From assembly GCA_028708605.1 (NCBI GenBank), contig JAQVYS010000007.1:1-54212 (forward strand): a stretch of DNA of 54,212 bases, in the 5' to 3' direction. Both the position numbers and the translations under genes were made by a program. The stretch is from Bacillota bacterium (GTDB lineage: Bacteria > Bacillota > DTU065). The stretch's first letter is position 1; each line of letters opens with the position of its first letter. Positions 1 to 8,993 of this stretch are shown piece by piece. Below the pieces are notes generated by a model. The model was not told the DNA's origin. It was given only the letters and a program-made list of their open reading frames with translations, and searched no databases.

Positions 1-2
1 AT

Positions 3-2696
3 CTTAAGCTAAAGGTGGGTGGAACCTTAAAATCGCCACTTTTAACCGGTAACGTAGATTGGTTAAACCCAAGTTTCCAAAAATTTAAGATGAAACGAAT
101 CTTTGGTAAGGTGACAGGTGATTCAGAGCTACAAGTTATCGATGTAAGCGATATAAGCTTAACGAGCCTAAGTGGTAAAACTCACAAGCTATTAGGTTTT
201 GTTAGTGTCAAAGACGAGCTTTCAGCAGACTTAAAAGTAAAATTTGAGAATCAAGAGATCACCGAGTTTTTAGAGCCTTTTGGCTTTGGTGAGTATGCTT
301 CTGGACCAATCTCATTTGAATTGGCTCTAGAAGGACCACTGACCAATCCATTTATTAAGCTTGATCTGTTGGAAGGGCCGTCAAGTATTTATGGCTATGA
401 CGCCAAAAACATCGTAATAACTGCTAGTTATCAAAACGGATTAGTACTTTTAAGCAAAGCAAAAGGAGAGATCGGTGGCGGTAGATTTTCCATTCTTGGA
501 TCTGCGCTTCTAAACGAAGAAAGTGTTGATTTACAAGTTAACGTCGACGATCTGCCAATAGATATTCTGCCGATTCCAGAAAGCTACAGTGAATATGTTA
601 CCAATGGTTTTTTAACCTATAGAGGAAAAGTTGCGGGTTCTTTAGCTTCTCCTCAGATTAAAGGCGAAGCTACAATTGAAGATGGTGTTTTCCTGGGAGA
701 GCGTATTGACCGTGTGGGAGCACTCTTTGACTTGAAAGACTTTAATCTATCAATCACCAATTCTAAGATTAAGTGGGGCCAAGGAACTATGGCAGGACAA
801 GGCACACTTAACTTAAAGACTGGAGATGTCTCTGGAGAGATAACTGCAGTAAGAGCCGTTGTTACTAAGATGGCTTCGATATTTGATGTAAATATACCTG
901 ATAATATCTGGGCTAACTTCACAGCTGAACTAACAGGAAGACTAGATGATCCTGAGTTAGATTTAGACATTACAAAGGCATCGATTGTTTTAGCAGAGCT
1001 TGAACCAACGCTTGTTGCTAAGCTTAAATACTCAGATGGGCTTATTCAGATTACTGATGCAAATTTAGAAGCTAATGGTTCAAATGTGTATTTGGTAGGA
1101 CATTTTAGCCTTGATGGTAATATTAATCTGACCATGCAAGGCCAAGACATCTATCTAGAAAACTACAGATCAGCACTGGGAATTACCAATGATATTGCCG
1201 GCAATATTCACTTTAAGGCAAATGCTAATGGTACTCTAGAAAATTTCCGAGGGCAATTAGAACTTGAAGCTAGTGATATGATCTATGAAAAACTTACTTT
1301 GAGCGGACTTTTAGGGTCATTTTCAGTAGATAATACAGGTCTTAGAATCAATGAGTTTAGAGCTAGTTTAGAAGGTAATGAGTTAAGCGTTACAGGAACT
1401 CTGCCTTGGCCAAGTCAGGTTGAATTTATTGATGATCTACCTTTTATCTCTAAAGATAAAGAATTGCCCCTGAGACTGTCTATTCGTTCGCCTCAGAGTG
1501 ATCTTCGCTCTCTAAACAACTTAGTAAGAGGGCTAACCTTTGACAAAGGTCAGTTGAAGGTTAATGTGGATATAGCAGGTAATTGGGAGAAACCGGACTT
1601 TAGTGGTTATATTAGTCTCCAAGAAACAGCGTTTGTGTTTGAACCGTACCCAACTGCTGTCACTAATCTGCAAGGAAACATTGTCTTTAGTGGCAATAGA
1701 GCTGAGATAGAAAACATTAGCGCTACAATTGGTACAGGTAGTGCCAAAGTGGATGGCGTAGTCTATCTTGAAAGCGTCTCACCTGAGTTTTCGTTTAACT
1801 ATGACCTCAATAAAGTTCCTTACCGGACTGACTTAGTAAAGACCGTTATTACTGGTAAAGGTCGGTTAAGTGGAACTCTACAAGAACCTGTACTAAGTGG
1901 GACTATCGAGCTTGAAAACACAGATATTGATTTAGCACACTTAGACTTAGACTCTACCTCAACTAGTTTTCCTCTTACCTTGGATGTAAACGTAGATCAC
2001 AGAGGAGAGTTTAGGGTAAGAGGGCTTGGTATGGAGGTAAGAGGTATTGGTTCTTTGCAGGTTACAGGGCCTCTAAATAATCTTGGTGTTGATGGAAGAA
2101 TCGAAGCCACTCAAGGTAGTGTTGTTTACTTGGATAATGAGTTTGAAATTACAAGAGCTCAGCTGATTTTCCAAAGATATAGAGGTACCATGCCACAGAT
2201 TGCAGCTGAAGCAAGAAACACGCTTCCTGATGCATCTGTAATGGTCCAGATTAATGGAACTGTAGGTGATCTTCGCACAACACTTCATTCTGATCCTCCA
2301 ATGAGCGAAACAGATATCGTTCGTAAACTCACACTACATCGTTTTGGTACCTTCGCAGGTGGCAATATCCAAGAAGCCCTTACTGAGGAAGTACTGAGAA
2401 TAGTAAGCAACCAGTTAGAAGCGACAGTTTTAGGTGATGTAGAGGATGTTGTGAGAGAAACGTTTAAATTAGACGAGTTTAGGCTGCAACCAGATATTTT
2501 GCGAAGGAGTATGAGATTTAGAGCAGGAAAATACCTGTTAGAAAATCTTTATGTCAGTTACTCAAGGACCTTTGAAGTACAACCAAGTGAGATAGTAAAG
2601 GTTGACTATCAAGTCGGAGAGAAAACAAAGTTAACTACTTCGCTAGATAATCAAGGGGATTTTCGCTTAGGTATAGAATTTGGTGTTAGTTTTTAA
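3..2696 (+). CDS. tamB: TamB-like translocation/assembly module protein (5' end cut off)
   Basis: The reading frame is open from the first base, so the N-terminus (including any membrane anchor) lies outside the window; about 897 residues are visible. The protein is made of repetitive beta-strand-rich segments (many L-x-G-x-L-x-V patterns) typical of AsmA/TamB proteins, which form a long hydrophobic groove across the periplasm. The last ~350 residues match the conserved TamB C-terminal domain (formerly DUF490), with the run RGIGSLQVTGPL, a region rich in GTVGDL-like turns, and a terminal FGVSF ending in Phe as in outer-membrane-inserted proteins. In diderms TamB works with BamA-family proteins and in phospholipid transport to the outer membrane; bamA follows 213 bases downstream, which supports the call. 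The exact cargo here is unknown. Confidence 0.9.
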   Translation, partial: LKLKVGGTLKSPLLTGNVDWLNPSFQKFKMKRIFGKVTGDSELQVIDVSDISLTSLSGKTHKLLGFVSVKDELSADLKVKFENQEITEFLEPFGFGEYASGPISFELALEGPLTNPFIKLDLLEGPSSIYGYDAKNIVITASYQNGLVLLSKAKGEIGGGRFSILGSALLNEESVDLQVNVDDLPIDILPIPESYSEYVTNGFLTYRGKVAGSLASPQIKGEATIEDGVFLGERIDRVGALFDLKDFNLSITNSKIKWGQGTMAGQGTLNLKTGDVSGEITAVRAVVTKMASIFDVNIPDNIWANFTAELTGRLDDPELDLDITKASIVLAELEPTLVAKLKYSDGLIQITDANLEANGSNVYLVGHFSLDGNINLTMQGQDIYLENYRSALGITNDIAGNIHFKANANGTLENFRGQLELEASDMIYEKLTLSGLLGSFSVDNTGLRINEFRASLEGNELSVTGTLPWPSQVEFIDDLPFISKDKELPLRLSIRSPQSDLRSLNNLVRGLTFDKGQLKVNVDIAGNWEKPDFSGYISLQETAFVFEPYPTAVTNLQGNIVFSGNRAEIENISATIGTGSAKVDGVVYLESVSPEFSFNYDLNKVPYRTDLVKTVITGKGRLSGTLQEPVLSGTIELENTDIDLAHLDLDSTSTSFPLTLDVNVDHRGEFRVRGLGMEVRGIGSLQVTGPLNNLGVDGRIEATQGSVVYLDNEFEITRAQLIFQRYRGTMPQIAAEARNTLPDASVMVQINGTVGDLRTTLHSDPPMSETDIVRKLTLHRFGTFAGGNIQEALTEEVLRIVSNQLEATVLGDVEDVVRETFKLDEFRLQPDILRRSMRFRAGKYLLENLYVSYSRTFEVQPSEIVKVDYQVGEKTKLTTSLDNQGDFRLGIEFGVSF

Positions 2697-2704
2697 TAAA
2701 AATA

Positions 2705-2733
2705 GGGGAGGTCAAGGCATTTTTGACTTCCCT
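2705..2733 (+). terminator. Imperfect hairpin after tamB, putative weak terminator
   Basis: An 11-bp stem with two G-U pairs (arms 2705-2715 and 2723-2733) lies just after the tamB stop. The following tract is T/A-mixed rather than a clean T-run, so termination may be partial. The rest of the gap to bamA (2734-2909) holds no recognisable gene; an AT-rich TATATTATA stretch near 2844-2852 could be a -10 region, but no well-spaced -35 was found. Confidence 0.45.
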
Positions 2734-2909
2734 AATTTATATACAGGAGATAGGTAATAAATAACATTAGTTCAAAATTATAAGCGTAAATTATCAAAAT
2801 GGAGGTAACCCCACAAATTGAGGTAGTCTAACAAGGAAGGAATTATATTATAGGTCGAGAATACAGTTTAAGAATCTTTTTGATACCTAAGGTATCGGGA
2901 GGCACGTTA

Positions 2910-4607
2910 ATGAAAACAAAGATAGTTTCAGTGTTTAGTTTTTTTCTTATAATATTATTAATATCATCATTGACCCCATTAGCTTTTGCTAATGACGTTG
3001 GCACGATCGTTACCTCCATTGCTGTTTCGGGAAATAAAGAGGTCCCAACTAGAGATATCTTAGCAGTGATTAATGCAACAAAGGTTGGCGAGCCTCTTGA
3101 TGAACAAAAACTTATGCAAGATATGCAAGCTATAACTGATATGGGTTATTTCAGTTATGTTGAAGTAGAACCTAATTTCTATTTAGGTGGCATTAGAGTT
3201 ACTTTTAAAGTTCAGGAAAATCAGATAGTTTCTGGGGTTCATGTCGACCTAGATACAGATCAGATTCCTAAAGAAGCCATTATCGATAAAATGAATATAC
3301 CAATTGGTAAAGTCTTCGATGCAAGTATTCTTTCGACGGAAAGAATGCAAGAGATCCTTGATCAAGTCACTGAAGAGTATGGTGTGTTTCTTCAACCTAT
3401 GGAAGTAAGCATAGGCGCAGATAATGTCTTTAGGATTAGTTTTAGAACAAATAAGATTGTAGGTATTGAAGTTACAGGGTTAAACAAGACTAAAGAGCAT
3501 GTCGTTAGAAGATATGTAACAATTAAAGAAGGCGATGTGTTAAAAAGTAGTGAGTTAGAAAAGATTTATGGGAAACTCTACAATACAGGTTATTTTGACT
3601 CAGTAATGATTTCCTTCGAACCTACAGAAAACGTCTTTGAACAGATTATGGTTATCGATGTAACTGAGCGCAAATCTGGTCAAGTACTTGGTGGTCTTGG
3701 TTACAGTTCTCTCGATGGTATTGTAGGCTACCTCCAGTACCAAGAGGATAACCTTTTAGGATATGGTCAGCAGATTTCAACTCGTGTTGAACTTGGACGA
3801 AATAAGAAAATGTTTGGTCTAAGTTTTTATGAGCCTTATCTCGGTTCAAGTGCAACCTCTTTAGGTTTAGAAGCCACTTTATCGAAATCTAAGGTTGATG
3901 TGACCGGCGATAACGTTGTTGAAAATAATCGTAAAGGAATCAATTTAACGATAGGTAGACCTCTAACAGAGTATTTACGGCTATCATTAACTGGTACGAT
4001 TGATAATAATTTGGAAACTGTGTCAGCAACTAATGTAACAACAGACTGGAAAACTAGGAGCTTAGGGTTTATACTTAGTTATGACGACGCAAATCATTTC
4101 CTTTTCCCAAGCAAAGGGCAAAGGATCAGTCTGCTGGGCGAGTTTGGCGGTAAGGCGTTAGGTGGAAACTACTCTTACCAGAAATACGAGCTTGATGTCG
4201 CAAAGTATCTAAGTATTGATAAAGCTGGTAAGCATGTTCTAGCAGCACACATTCAAGGCGGAGTAATTAAAACTCCAGATGCAAAACTACCAGAGAATAT
4301 GAAGTACTATGTTGGAGGACCTGATTCTGTCCGCGGATATAGGTTTGGAGTATTTCAAGGCAATAGCCGCGTGCTTGGTAATCTTGAATATAGATATTTG
4401 ATTTCAGACTCAATTCAATTGGTAGCCTTTGCTGATGTTGGTCAGATTGCAGATAGTGGTGTAGCACTAGAAGATTTGAAATTCGGATTTGGACCGGGAA
4501 TCCGTATTAACACACCGATTGGACCTATTCGTCTTGATTATGGTTTTGCCAGAGAAGAAGGGAAATGGCAGTCACAATTTCATTTTAGTTTAGGACAGGC
4601 ATTTTAA
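2910..4607 (+). CDS. bamA: Outer-membrane protein assembly factor BamA (Omp85 family)
   Basis: BamA inserts beta-barrel proteins into the outer membrane. The ATG at 2910 is chosen over an upstream in-frame TTG (2880) because a GGGAGG site lies 7 bases before it and the protein then starts with a clean signal peptide (MKTKIVSV..., ending ALAFA). Three POTRA-like domains are visible (about residues 30-105, 108-185 and 187-262), fewer than the five of E. coli BamA. A 16-strand-type Omp85 barrel follows, with the conserved loop-6 motif VRGY at residues 474-477. The protein ends SLGQAF, a classical C-terminal Phe insertion signal. At 565 residues it is short for BamA, in line with the reduced POTRA number. 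It lies between tamB and the skp-like gene, the usual diderm order. Confidence 0.96.
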   Translation: MKTKIVSVFSFFLIILLISSLTPLAFANDVGTIVTSIAVSGNKEVPTRDILAVINATKVGEPLDEQKLMQDMQAITDMGYFSYVEVEPNFYLGGIRVTFKVQENQIVSGVHVDLDTDQIPKEAIIDKMNIPIGKVFDASILSTERMQEILDQVTEEYGVFLQPMEVSIGADNVFRISFRTNKIVGIEVTGLNKTKEHVVRRYVTIKEGDVLKSSELEKIYGKLYNTGYFDSVMISFEPTENVFEQIMVIDVTERKSGQVLGGLGYSSLDGIVGYLQYQEDNLLGYGQQISTRVELGRNKKMFGLSFYEPYLGSSATSLGLEATLSKSKVDVTGDNVVENNRKGINLTIGRPLTEYLRLSLTGTIDNNLETVSATNVTTDWKTRSLGFILSYDDANHFLFPSKGQRISLLGEFGGKALGGNYSYQKYELDVAKYLSIDKAGKHVLAAHIQGGVIKTPDAKLPENMKYYVGGPDSVRGYRFGVFQGNSRVLGNLEYRYLISDSIQLVAFADVGQIADSGVALEDLKFGFGPGIRINTPIGPIRLDYGFAREEGKWQSQFHFSLGQAF

Positions 4608-4625
4608 AGGAAAGGTGATTAATTA

Positions 4626-5093
4626 ATGAATCGAATTAAAAATTTGCGCCCAATTATTGTTGTAGCTATTGCACTTGTCGCTCTTGTTTCTATTGCTTTT
4701 ATTGGTGGAGCAATTGACGATAATGTTACAGGTCCAGTAGGTTATGTTGACGGTATGAGATTAGCGGCAGAATTTAAGCCTATCGTTGATTTACAAAAAC
4801 AAATTGACGATGAGACAATGAAAATGCAAGACAGATTCGACCAAGAATCCAAAGACCTGAACAATACAGAGAAAGAAAAACTCTTTGCAGAATATCAAGA
4901 AGACCTCAACAAGCATCTAGGAGAACTCAATGTTGATCAGAGATTCCAAGAAGCGCAGGTTTTACTTTTTAGCACAATTAGTAAAGTAGCAGAGTCTAAA
5001 GGCTTAAGCACAGTTATTGATTCCAATGTAGTTTACTATGGTAACCCTGCTTTAGATATTACAGATGCAGTATTAGCAGAAGGCGCCAAGTAA
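4626..5093 (+). CDS. skp: Skp/OmpH-family periplasmic chaperone
   Basis: Skp (OmpH) holds unfolded outer-membrane proteins on their way to BamA. This 155-residue protein has an N-terminal hydrophobic segment (about residues 10-28), the family's opening motif GYVDGMRL, a long charged alpha-helical hairpin arm (residues ~52-105) and the family's closing pattern (VAESKGLSTVID, YYGNPALDITDAV). The hydrophobic segment lacks an obvious signal-peptidase site, so the protein may remain anchored. It starts 18 bases after bamA behind an AAAGGAAAGGTG ribosome-binding region, so the two are very likely cotranscribed. A strong terminator follows directly. Confidence 0.88.
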   Translation: MNRIKNLRPIIVVAIALVALVSIAFIGGAIDDNVTGPVGYVDGMRLAAEFKPIVDLQKQIDDETMKMQDRFDQESKDLNNTEKEKLFAEYQEDLNKHLGELNVDQRFQEAQVLLFSTISKVAESKGLSTVIDSNVVYYGNPALDITDAVLAEGAK

Positions 5094-5102
5094 GTCACCA
5101 AG

Positions 5103-5129
5103 AAAGGATGGGCCTAGCCCATCCTTTTT
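5103..5129 (+). terminator. Intrinsic terminator after skp
   Basis: A perfect 8-bp GC-rich stem, GGATGGGC/GCCCATCC (5106-5113 and 5117-5124), extended by AAA/TTT and followed by five Ts, closes the bamA-skp unit. The next gene starts 26 bases later behind its own ribosome-binding site, leaving no room for a promoter. The downstream genes must therefore depend on read-through or on a promoter inside skp. Confidence 0.85.
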
Positions 5130-5155
5130 AGATCACTAGGGAAGGAGGTTGGAAA

Positions 5156-6343
5156 ATGAGATCGAGAAATCGCCGCTTTAGCTTTGGATTTATCATTAGC
5201 CTTTTTATTTTAGGCTGTTTGATGGGTTATCTTAGTAATTATAGCGATTTATTCCTAGAGGCTTATGTTGGTATGGCTCAGGATGCAAAACAAAGTCAAT
5301 CGATAGATGTCACTGTGGAAGTTTTACCCCCAGCAAAGAAACTGAAAGCAGTAGCTCTTAAAGAAAAAGTCATTACGGAGCATCCGTTGTATGTAGAAGT
5401 AGAGAAAATGGAAAGAGAAATCTTAGCTAGGTCATTAGAAAAGACGGCTTATGATGCCGCTTTTAGCAATTGGCAAAAGGAAGTAAATATAGACAGACCC
5501 CACGAATATTTGCAAAATCAAGCTAGCTCTGTTATCGAGTCTTTAACTAAAACAACAGGCGAGCTAATTAAAAGAAATGCATTAGAGAAAAACTTTGAAA
5601 AAGATGTGTTCACTAAGCGTTATGAGAGCGCTTTGAGAGAAGAAAAGCAGAGAATTAATACTGAATATGACAACAAAATATCCTCTAAAAGGGAAGAATA
5701 CTTAAAAGACACAGAACTACTGAAGCAAAAATTGCAGAGTAACGATGTGCAAACAAGGTATTCAATAACAGTTGATCTAGGTATTACTCCTAGAACTTCC
5801 CAGTTAAAAACCGAGGATAGTGAAGATAAAGAAACTAAGTTATCGATTGTAAGACAGATCGAAGAAAAAGAAATCGCGTGGCAAAATCAGTTGGCAGAAC
5901 TAAACCATGAAAGAGAAGAAAGATTACTCGAAGCAGAAGATCAAATAAAAGCTTTGCTCCAGAAAGAGCTAACTGATCTTGATGAGAGATATCAAGTGCT
6001 TGAAGATAATATCGAAGGCCAAATGGCTGAAGCCGCCAAAGGGGTAGAGAGTAGACGAAAGAGCATGTCGGAGGCGTTTATGCAGTTTGAAAATCATACT
6101 GATAACAAAAACAAGAGCATCGTCTCTTCATTAAAGGAACTTCAGGAAAAGCAGCTACTCGATCTTGTTCAAAAGCAAGAAAATCTCTTGAAAAGAATTG
6201 AAAGAGAGTGCAGTCAGAATCTTAGGATACTTGCATTAAAGGAAGGCTATGAACCAGGAGAGCTTGTAAGTAGCTTGCCCCTAGAGGCTATTGATCTAAC
6301 GCACAGTCTTATTGAATTGTATAAACAAAATGACGAATTATAA
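5156..6343 (+). CDS. Membrane-anchored coiled-coil protein of unknown function
   Basis: I do not recognise a named family. The 395-residue protein begins with a basic stretch (MRSRNRRFS) and one hydrophobic helix (about residues 10-30), so it is probably anchored in the inner membrane or exported. Residues ~65-360 are almost wholly charged, helical and rich in Glu, Lys and Gln with heptad-like spacing, that is, long coiled coils with a break near residues 200-225 (RYSITVDLGITPRTSQ). An AAGGAGG site precedes the ATG by 6-7 bases. It sits between the Skp chaperone and lpxD in an outer-membrane assembly cluster, so a periplasmic scaffold or Skp-like role is plausible, but this is inference from context only. 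Confidence 0.75.
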   Translation: MRSRNRRFSFGFIISLFILGCLMGYLSNYSDLFLEAYVGMAQDAKQSQSIDVTVEVLPPAKKLKAVALKEKVITEHPLYVEVEKMEREILARSLEKTAYDAAFSNWQKEVNIDRPHEYLQNQASSVIESLTKTTGELIKRNALEKNFEKDVFTKRYESALREEKQRINTEYDNKISSKREEYLKDTELLKQKLQSNDVQTRYSITVDLGITPRTSQLKTEDSEDKETKLSIVRQIEEKEIAWQNQLAELNHEREERLLEAEDQIKALLQKELTDLDERYQVLEDNIEGQMAEAAKGVESRRKSMSEAFMQFENHTDNKNKSIVSSLKELQEKQLLDLVQKQENLLKRIERECSQNLRILALKEGYEPGELVSSLPLEAIDLTHSLIELYKQNDEL

Positions 6344-6375
6344 ACTTAAACTAAGAGCTTAAGGAGGAAGTTTCC

Positions 6376-7434
6376 TTGAAGATATCGGCAAAAAAAGAGC
6401 CAATTACTTTGGGACAGCTTCATACATTAATAGGCGGGGAGCTACTTGGTGATCCAAATACAATGATCTCTTACGTAGCACCAATTACAGAAGCCAAAGA
6501 CGGGGCGATAACTCTAGTGGCGGGAAATTCTGCAAAGGATAAGGCTAAAGAAAACTTGGCTTCAGCATATATTATCGAAAAGAAATTTGCATCAGACTTA
6601 GATGTAAATGGAATTATTATAGAAGATGGACGCAGAGCCTTTGGTGTTGTGTTGGGTTATTTTAAAAGAGATATAATCCACACCGGAGCCATAAGCAGTA
6701 ATGCTGTAGTTGCACTTGATGCAAAAATAGGCTCCAACGTAACTGTCTATGACTATTCCTACATTGCAAATGATGCAGTAATTGGCGATAACACAGTTAT
6801 TTATCCCAATGTCTTTATAGGTCCAGGTAGCAAAATCGGCAAAGGCTCGGTAGTATATCCGCAAGTTGTGATCAGGGAAAATGTTACTATAGGTGATAGG
6901 GCTATTATTCATTCAGGTGTAATAATTGGAGTAGATGGATTTGGTTTTACCTTCACTGAAGAAGGTTGGAAAAAGGTGCCACAAATAGGAGGAGTAGTTA
7001 TTGGGGATGATGTCGAATTATACTCTAATACCTCTATTGCATCTGGAGCCGCTGGACCAACTATTATCCAGAATGGAGTAAAAATTGGCGACATGACTCA
7101 TATAGGTCATAATTCTGTAATAGGAAAAGACAGTATTATGGCTGGGCAGATTGGAATTAGTGGAAGCACTATTATTGGAGAAAGAGTAATGGTTGGCGGG
7201 CAGGTGATGTTTGCAGGACATCAGACTATTGGCGATGGGGCAGGAATTATGAGCCAGGCTTTGGTTGAAGGTGACTTAGAACCAAAAGTAATCGTCAGTG
7301 GAAACCCTGCAAGAGATAATAAAAGAGAACTACGTATTAAAGCAAGCTTACAAGGCTTGCCTGAACTTCGGAAGGAAGTAAAAGAATTAGCTAAAAAACT
7401 AGATGAGATTTTAGATAACTCAAAGGGGAATTAG
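6376..7434 (+). CDS. lpxD: UDP-3-O-acylglucosamine N-acyltransferase LpxD
   Basis: LpxD adds the second 3-hydroxyacyl chain (from acyl carrier protein) to UDP-3-O-acylglucosamine, the third step of lipid A synthesis. The 352-residue protein has the LpxD N-terminal domain (residues ~1-100, with ITLGQLHTLIGGELLGDP) followed by a left-handed beta helix made of hexapeptide repeats (about 105-310). The motif HIGHNS holds the expected catalytic His at residue 245. A helical tail (PELRKEVKELAKKL) matches the family's C-terminal trimer helices. Translation starts at a TTG (6376) behind AAGGAGGAA at 6361-6369. It is cotranscribed with the barrel genes that follow (5 bases between stop and next start). 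Confidence 0.96.
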   Translation: MKISAKKEPITLGQLHTLIGGELLGDPNTMISYVAPITEAKDGAITLVAGNSAKDKAKENLASAYIIEKKFASDLDVNGIIIEDGRRAFGVVLGYFKRDIIHTGAISSNAVVALDAKIGSNVTVYDYSYIANDAVIGDNTVIYPNVFIGPGSKIGKGSVVYPQVVIRENVTIGDRAIIHSGVIIGVDGFGFTFTEEGWKKVPQIGGVVIGDDVELYSNTSIASGAAGPTIIQNGVKIGDMTHIGHNSVIGKDSIMAGQIGISGSTIIGERVMVGGQVMFAGHQTIGDGAGIMSQALVEGDLEPKVIVSGNPARDNKRELRIKASLQGLPELRKEVKELAKKLDEILDNSKGN

Positions 7435-7439
7435 AAACA

Positions 7440-8066
7440 GTGAAGAGAATAACTCTTGTGTTAGTAGTTATTAGCATTTTATCAAGCATGATCTATGCTG
7501 ATAGCTATCTGGGAACCCAAGGGCTTTTATCTATTCCAACAGCTAATGTACGAAAAACAGGTAGTGCAAGCTTTGGTTTAAGCTTTACACAAAGCGATTT
7601 GTATACTAATTTCAAAGTCGCTTTTGTAGAAAATCTTGAACTTGGTATAGGAGTTAGTAATTCGAAACCAATATATGGATTTTTCAAATGGCGCCTATTA
7701 GAGGAAACAAGAGACACTCCAGCATTTGCAATTGGTTCTACTGGATCTGATTTTTATGCTGTTGTCAGCAAAAACCTCATGCCAAATGGCCTGAAAGCCC
7801 ATATGGGAATAGGTTCAGGTCTGTACCACGGTGTTTTTGGCGGAATCAGCTATGTCATAAATCCTGTATCAGTCTCTGCCACAAGGATCCCTGTACCTAT
7901 AACGACTTTACTTGTTGAGCTTAAAGAAAGCGCTTCCAACGAAGATGCGCCTTGTGTTTTTAATATCGGTGGGAGATTTCAATTTAATGATTATCTCAGT
8001 GTTGATATTGGCCTGCTAAACATGAGAAGCTTTACATTCGGTGCCTATCTCACCACTGCTTTTTAA
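7440..8066 (+). CDS. YbjH/YjbH-like small outer-membrane barrel protein
   Basis: The 208-residue exported protein has a signal peptide (residues 1-20, ending MIYA) and then the segment GTQGLLSIPTANVRKTGS, which resembles the opening of YbjH/YjbH-family proteins, a group of predicted outer-membrane barrels linked to exopolysaccharide genes. The remainder alternates hydrophobic and polar residues with many aromatic girdles and ends AYLTTAF, a C-terminal Phe consistent with a BamA substrate. The GTG start at 7440 is 5 bases after lpxD behind AAAGGGGAA. Its role is unknown; family membership is my reading of a short conserved segment. Confidence 0.65.
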   Translation: MKRITLVLVVISILSSMIYADSYLGTQGLLSIPTANVRKTGSASFGLSFTQSDLYTNFKVAFVENLELGIGVSNSKPIYGFFKWRLLEETRDTPAFAIGSTGSDFYAVVSKNLMPNGLKAHMGIGSGLYHGVFGGISYVINPVSVSATRIPVPITTLLVELKESASNEDAPCVFNIGGRFQFNDYLSVDIGLLNMRSFTFGAYLTTAF

Positions 8067-8079
8067 GGAGATGGAGAGA

Positions 8080-8916
8080 TTGAAAGCTAAAAAGAATCTT
8101 TTTTGCCTGTTAATTACTGTATTACTTTCTTTAAGTATCTCTGCCTCACAACTTGAGCAAATGGGTGGAGCTGGATTGGCAACTGTAACTGGTCTAGATG
8201 CGGTCTTATATAATCCAGCAGCAGTTACTGGCTTGACAGAAAGATATGTAGGAGGGAGTTATTCCTACACAGGTAGTACCTTAATTGCAATTGGCTATCT
8301 TGAACCGGGATTTTCTGAGAGATATAATCCCCAGATTACAAACTACAGGCTAGCTGGGGGCTTAACTTGGGTTAGAGATGCTGCCGATCTTTACAAAAAC
8401 AAGTATTATTATACTGTCGGGTTTTGTACTAAACCTGTATATGGCGGAATCAATCTTATTTACAAACATGACAAAAATAGGGCAGACGCATTTAGTCTGG
8501 ATGTTGCAATTGGAACGCGCCTTTTTGATAAACTTACAACGACTCTAGCTGTAGAAAATCTGATCAATTGGGTATTTTCTAGAAACGATGCCTTGGGAAA
8601 TGTACCACATATTCGTCTCGGTCTAACTTATGAGGCCTTTCAAGGTTTTATGGCAAGCTTAGATGCATCAACAAGGCTGCAAAACAAGGCCAATCTGAGT
8701 CTAGGTGCGGCATATAGCTTGAAATCGTTTACATTTCGAGGTGGCATCGGTTTATTATTTGACTTTGAGGAAGAAAAAGTAAAAACTAGGCCAGGCCTAG
8801 GAATCTCATATAAGAAGACAACAGACTCTAAAGGAGCTTTTGATTTAGATTTAGCCCTGAGTTATATAGATGGTCAGATAGGACACAGTGCTAGCTTTGG
8901 TTATACGTTTAATTAA
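8080..8916 (+). CDS. Predicted outer-membrane beta-barrel (PorV/FadL-like N-terminus)
   Basis: The 278-residue protein starts with a signal peptide ending SISAS and continues MGGAGLATVTGLDAVLYNPA, the 'GGAG-A-D-A-NPA' pattern seen at the N-terminus of FadL/OmpP1, PorV and UPF0164-type barrels. The rest shows alternating barrel-strand patterns, and the C-terminus (SASFGYTFN) is close to a Phe signature. The TTG at 8080 is preferred: AAGGAG at 8065-8070 stands 9 bases before it, whereas the ATG at 8071 directly abuts this site and a GTG at 8041 would overlap the previous gene. Its substrate is unknown; it is cotranscribed with lpxD and the preceding barrel and ends before a terminator. Confidence 0.65.
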   Translation: MKAKKNLFCLLITVLLSLSISASQLEQMGGAGLATVTGLDAVLYNPAAVTGLTERYVGGSYSYTGSTLIAIGYLEPGFSERYNPQITNYRLAGGLTWVRDAADLYKNKYYYTVGFCTKPVYGGINLIYKHDKNRADAFSLDVAIGTRLFDKLTTTLAVENLINWVFSRNDALGNVPHIRLGLTYEAFQGFMASLDASTRLQNKANLSLGAAYSLKSFTFRGGIGLLFDFEEEKVKTRPGLGISYKKTTDSKGAFDLDLALSYIDGQIGHSASFGYTFN

Positions 8917-8934
8917 GCCTTAGCGCAGAAGGAA

Positions 8935-8962
8935 AAGGCGCCTAAAAAAGGCGCCTATTTTT
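8935..8962 (+). terminator. Intrinsic terminator after the lpxD-barrel unit
   Basis: Stem AGGCGCC/GGCGCCT (8936-8942 and 8950-8956) with an A-rich 7-base loop, followed by five Ts. The next gene (LptF/G family) starts only 32 bases beyond the T-run, so there is little space for an independent promoter. Confidence 0.8.
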
Positions 8963-8993
8963 AACACTAAATTCTCTAAAGCGAGGTGTTACG

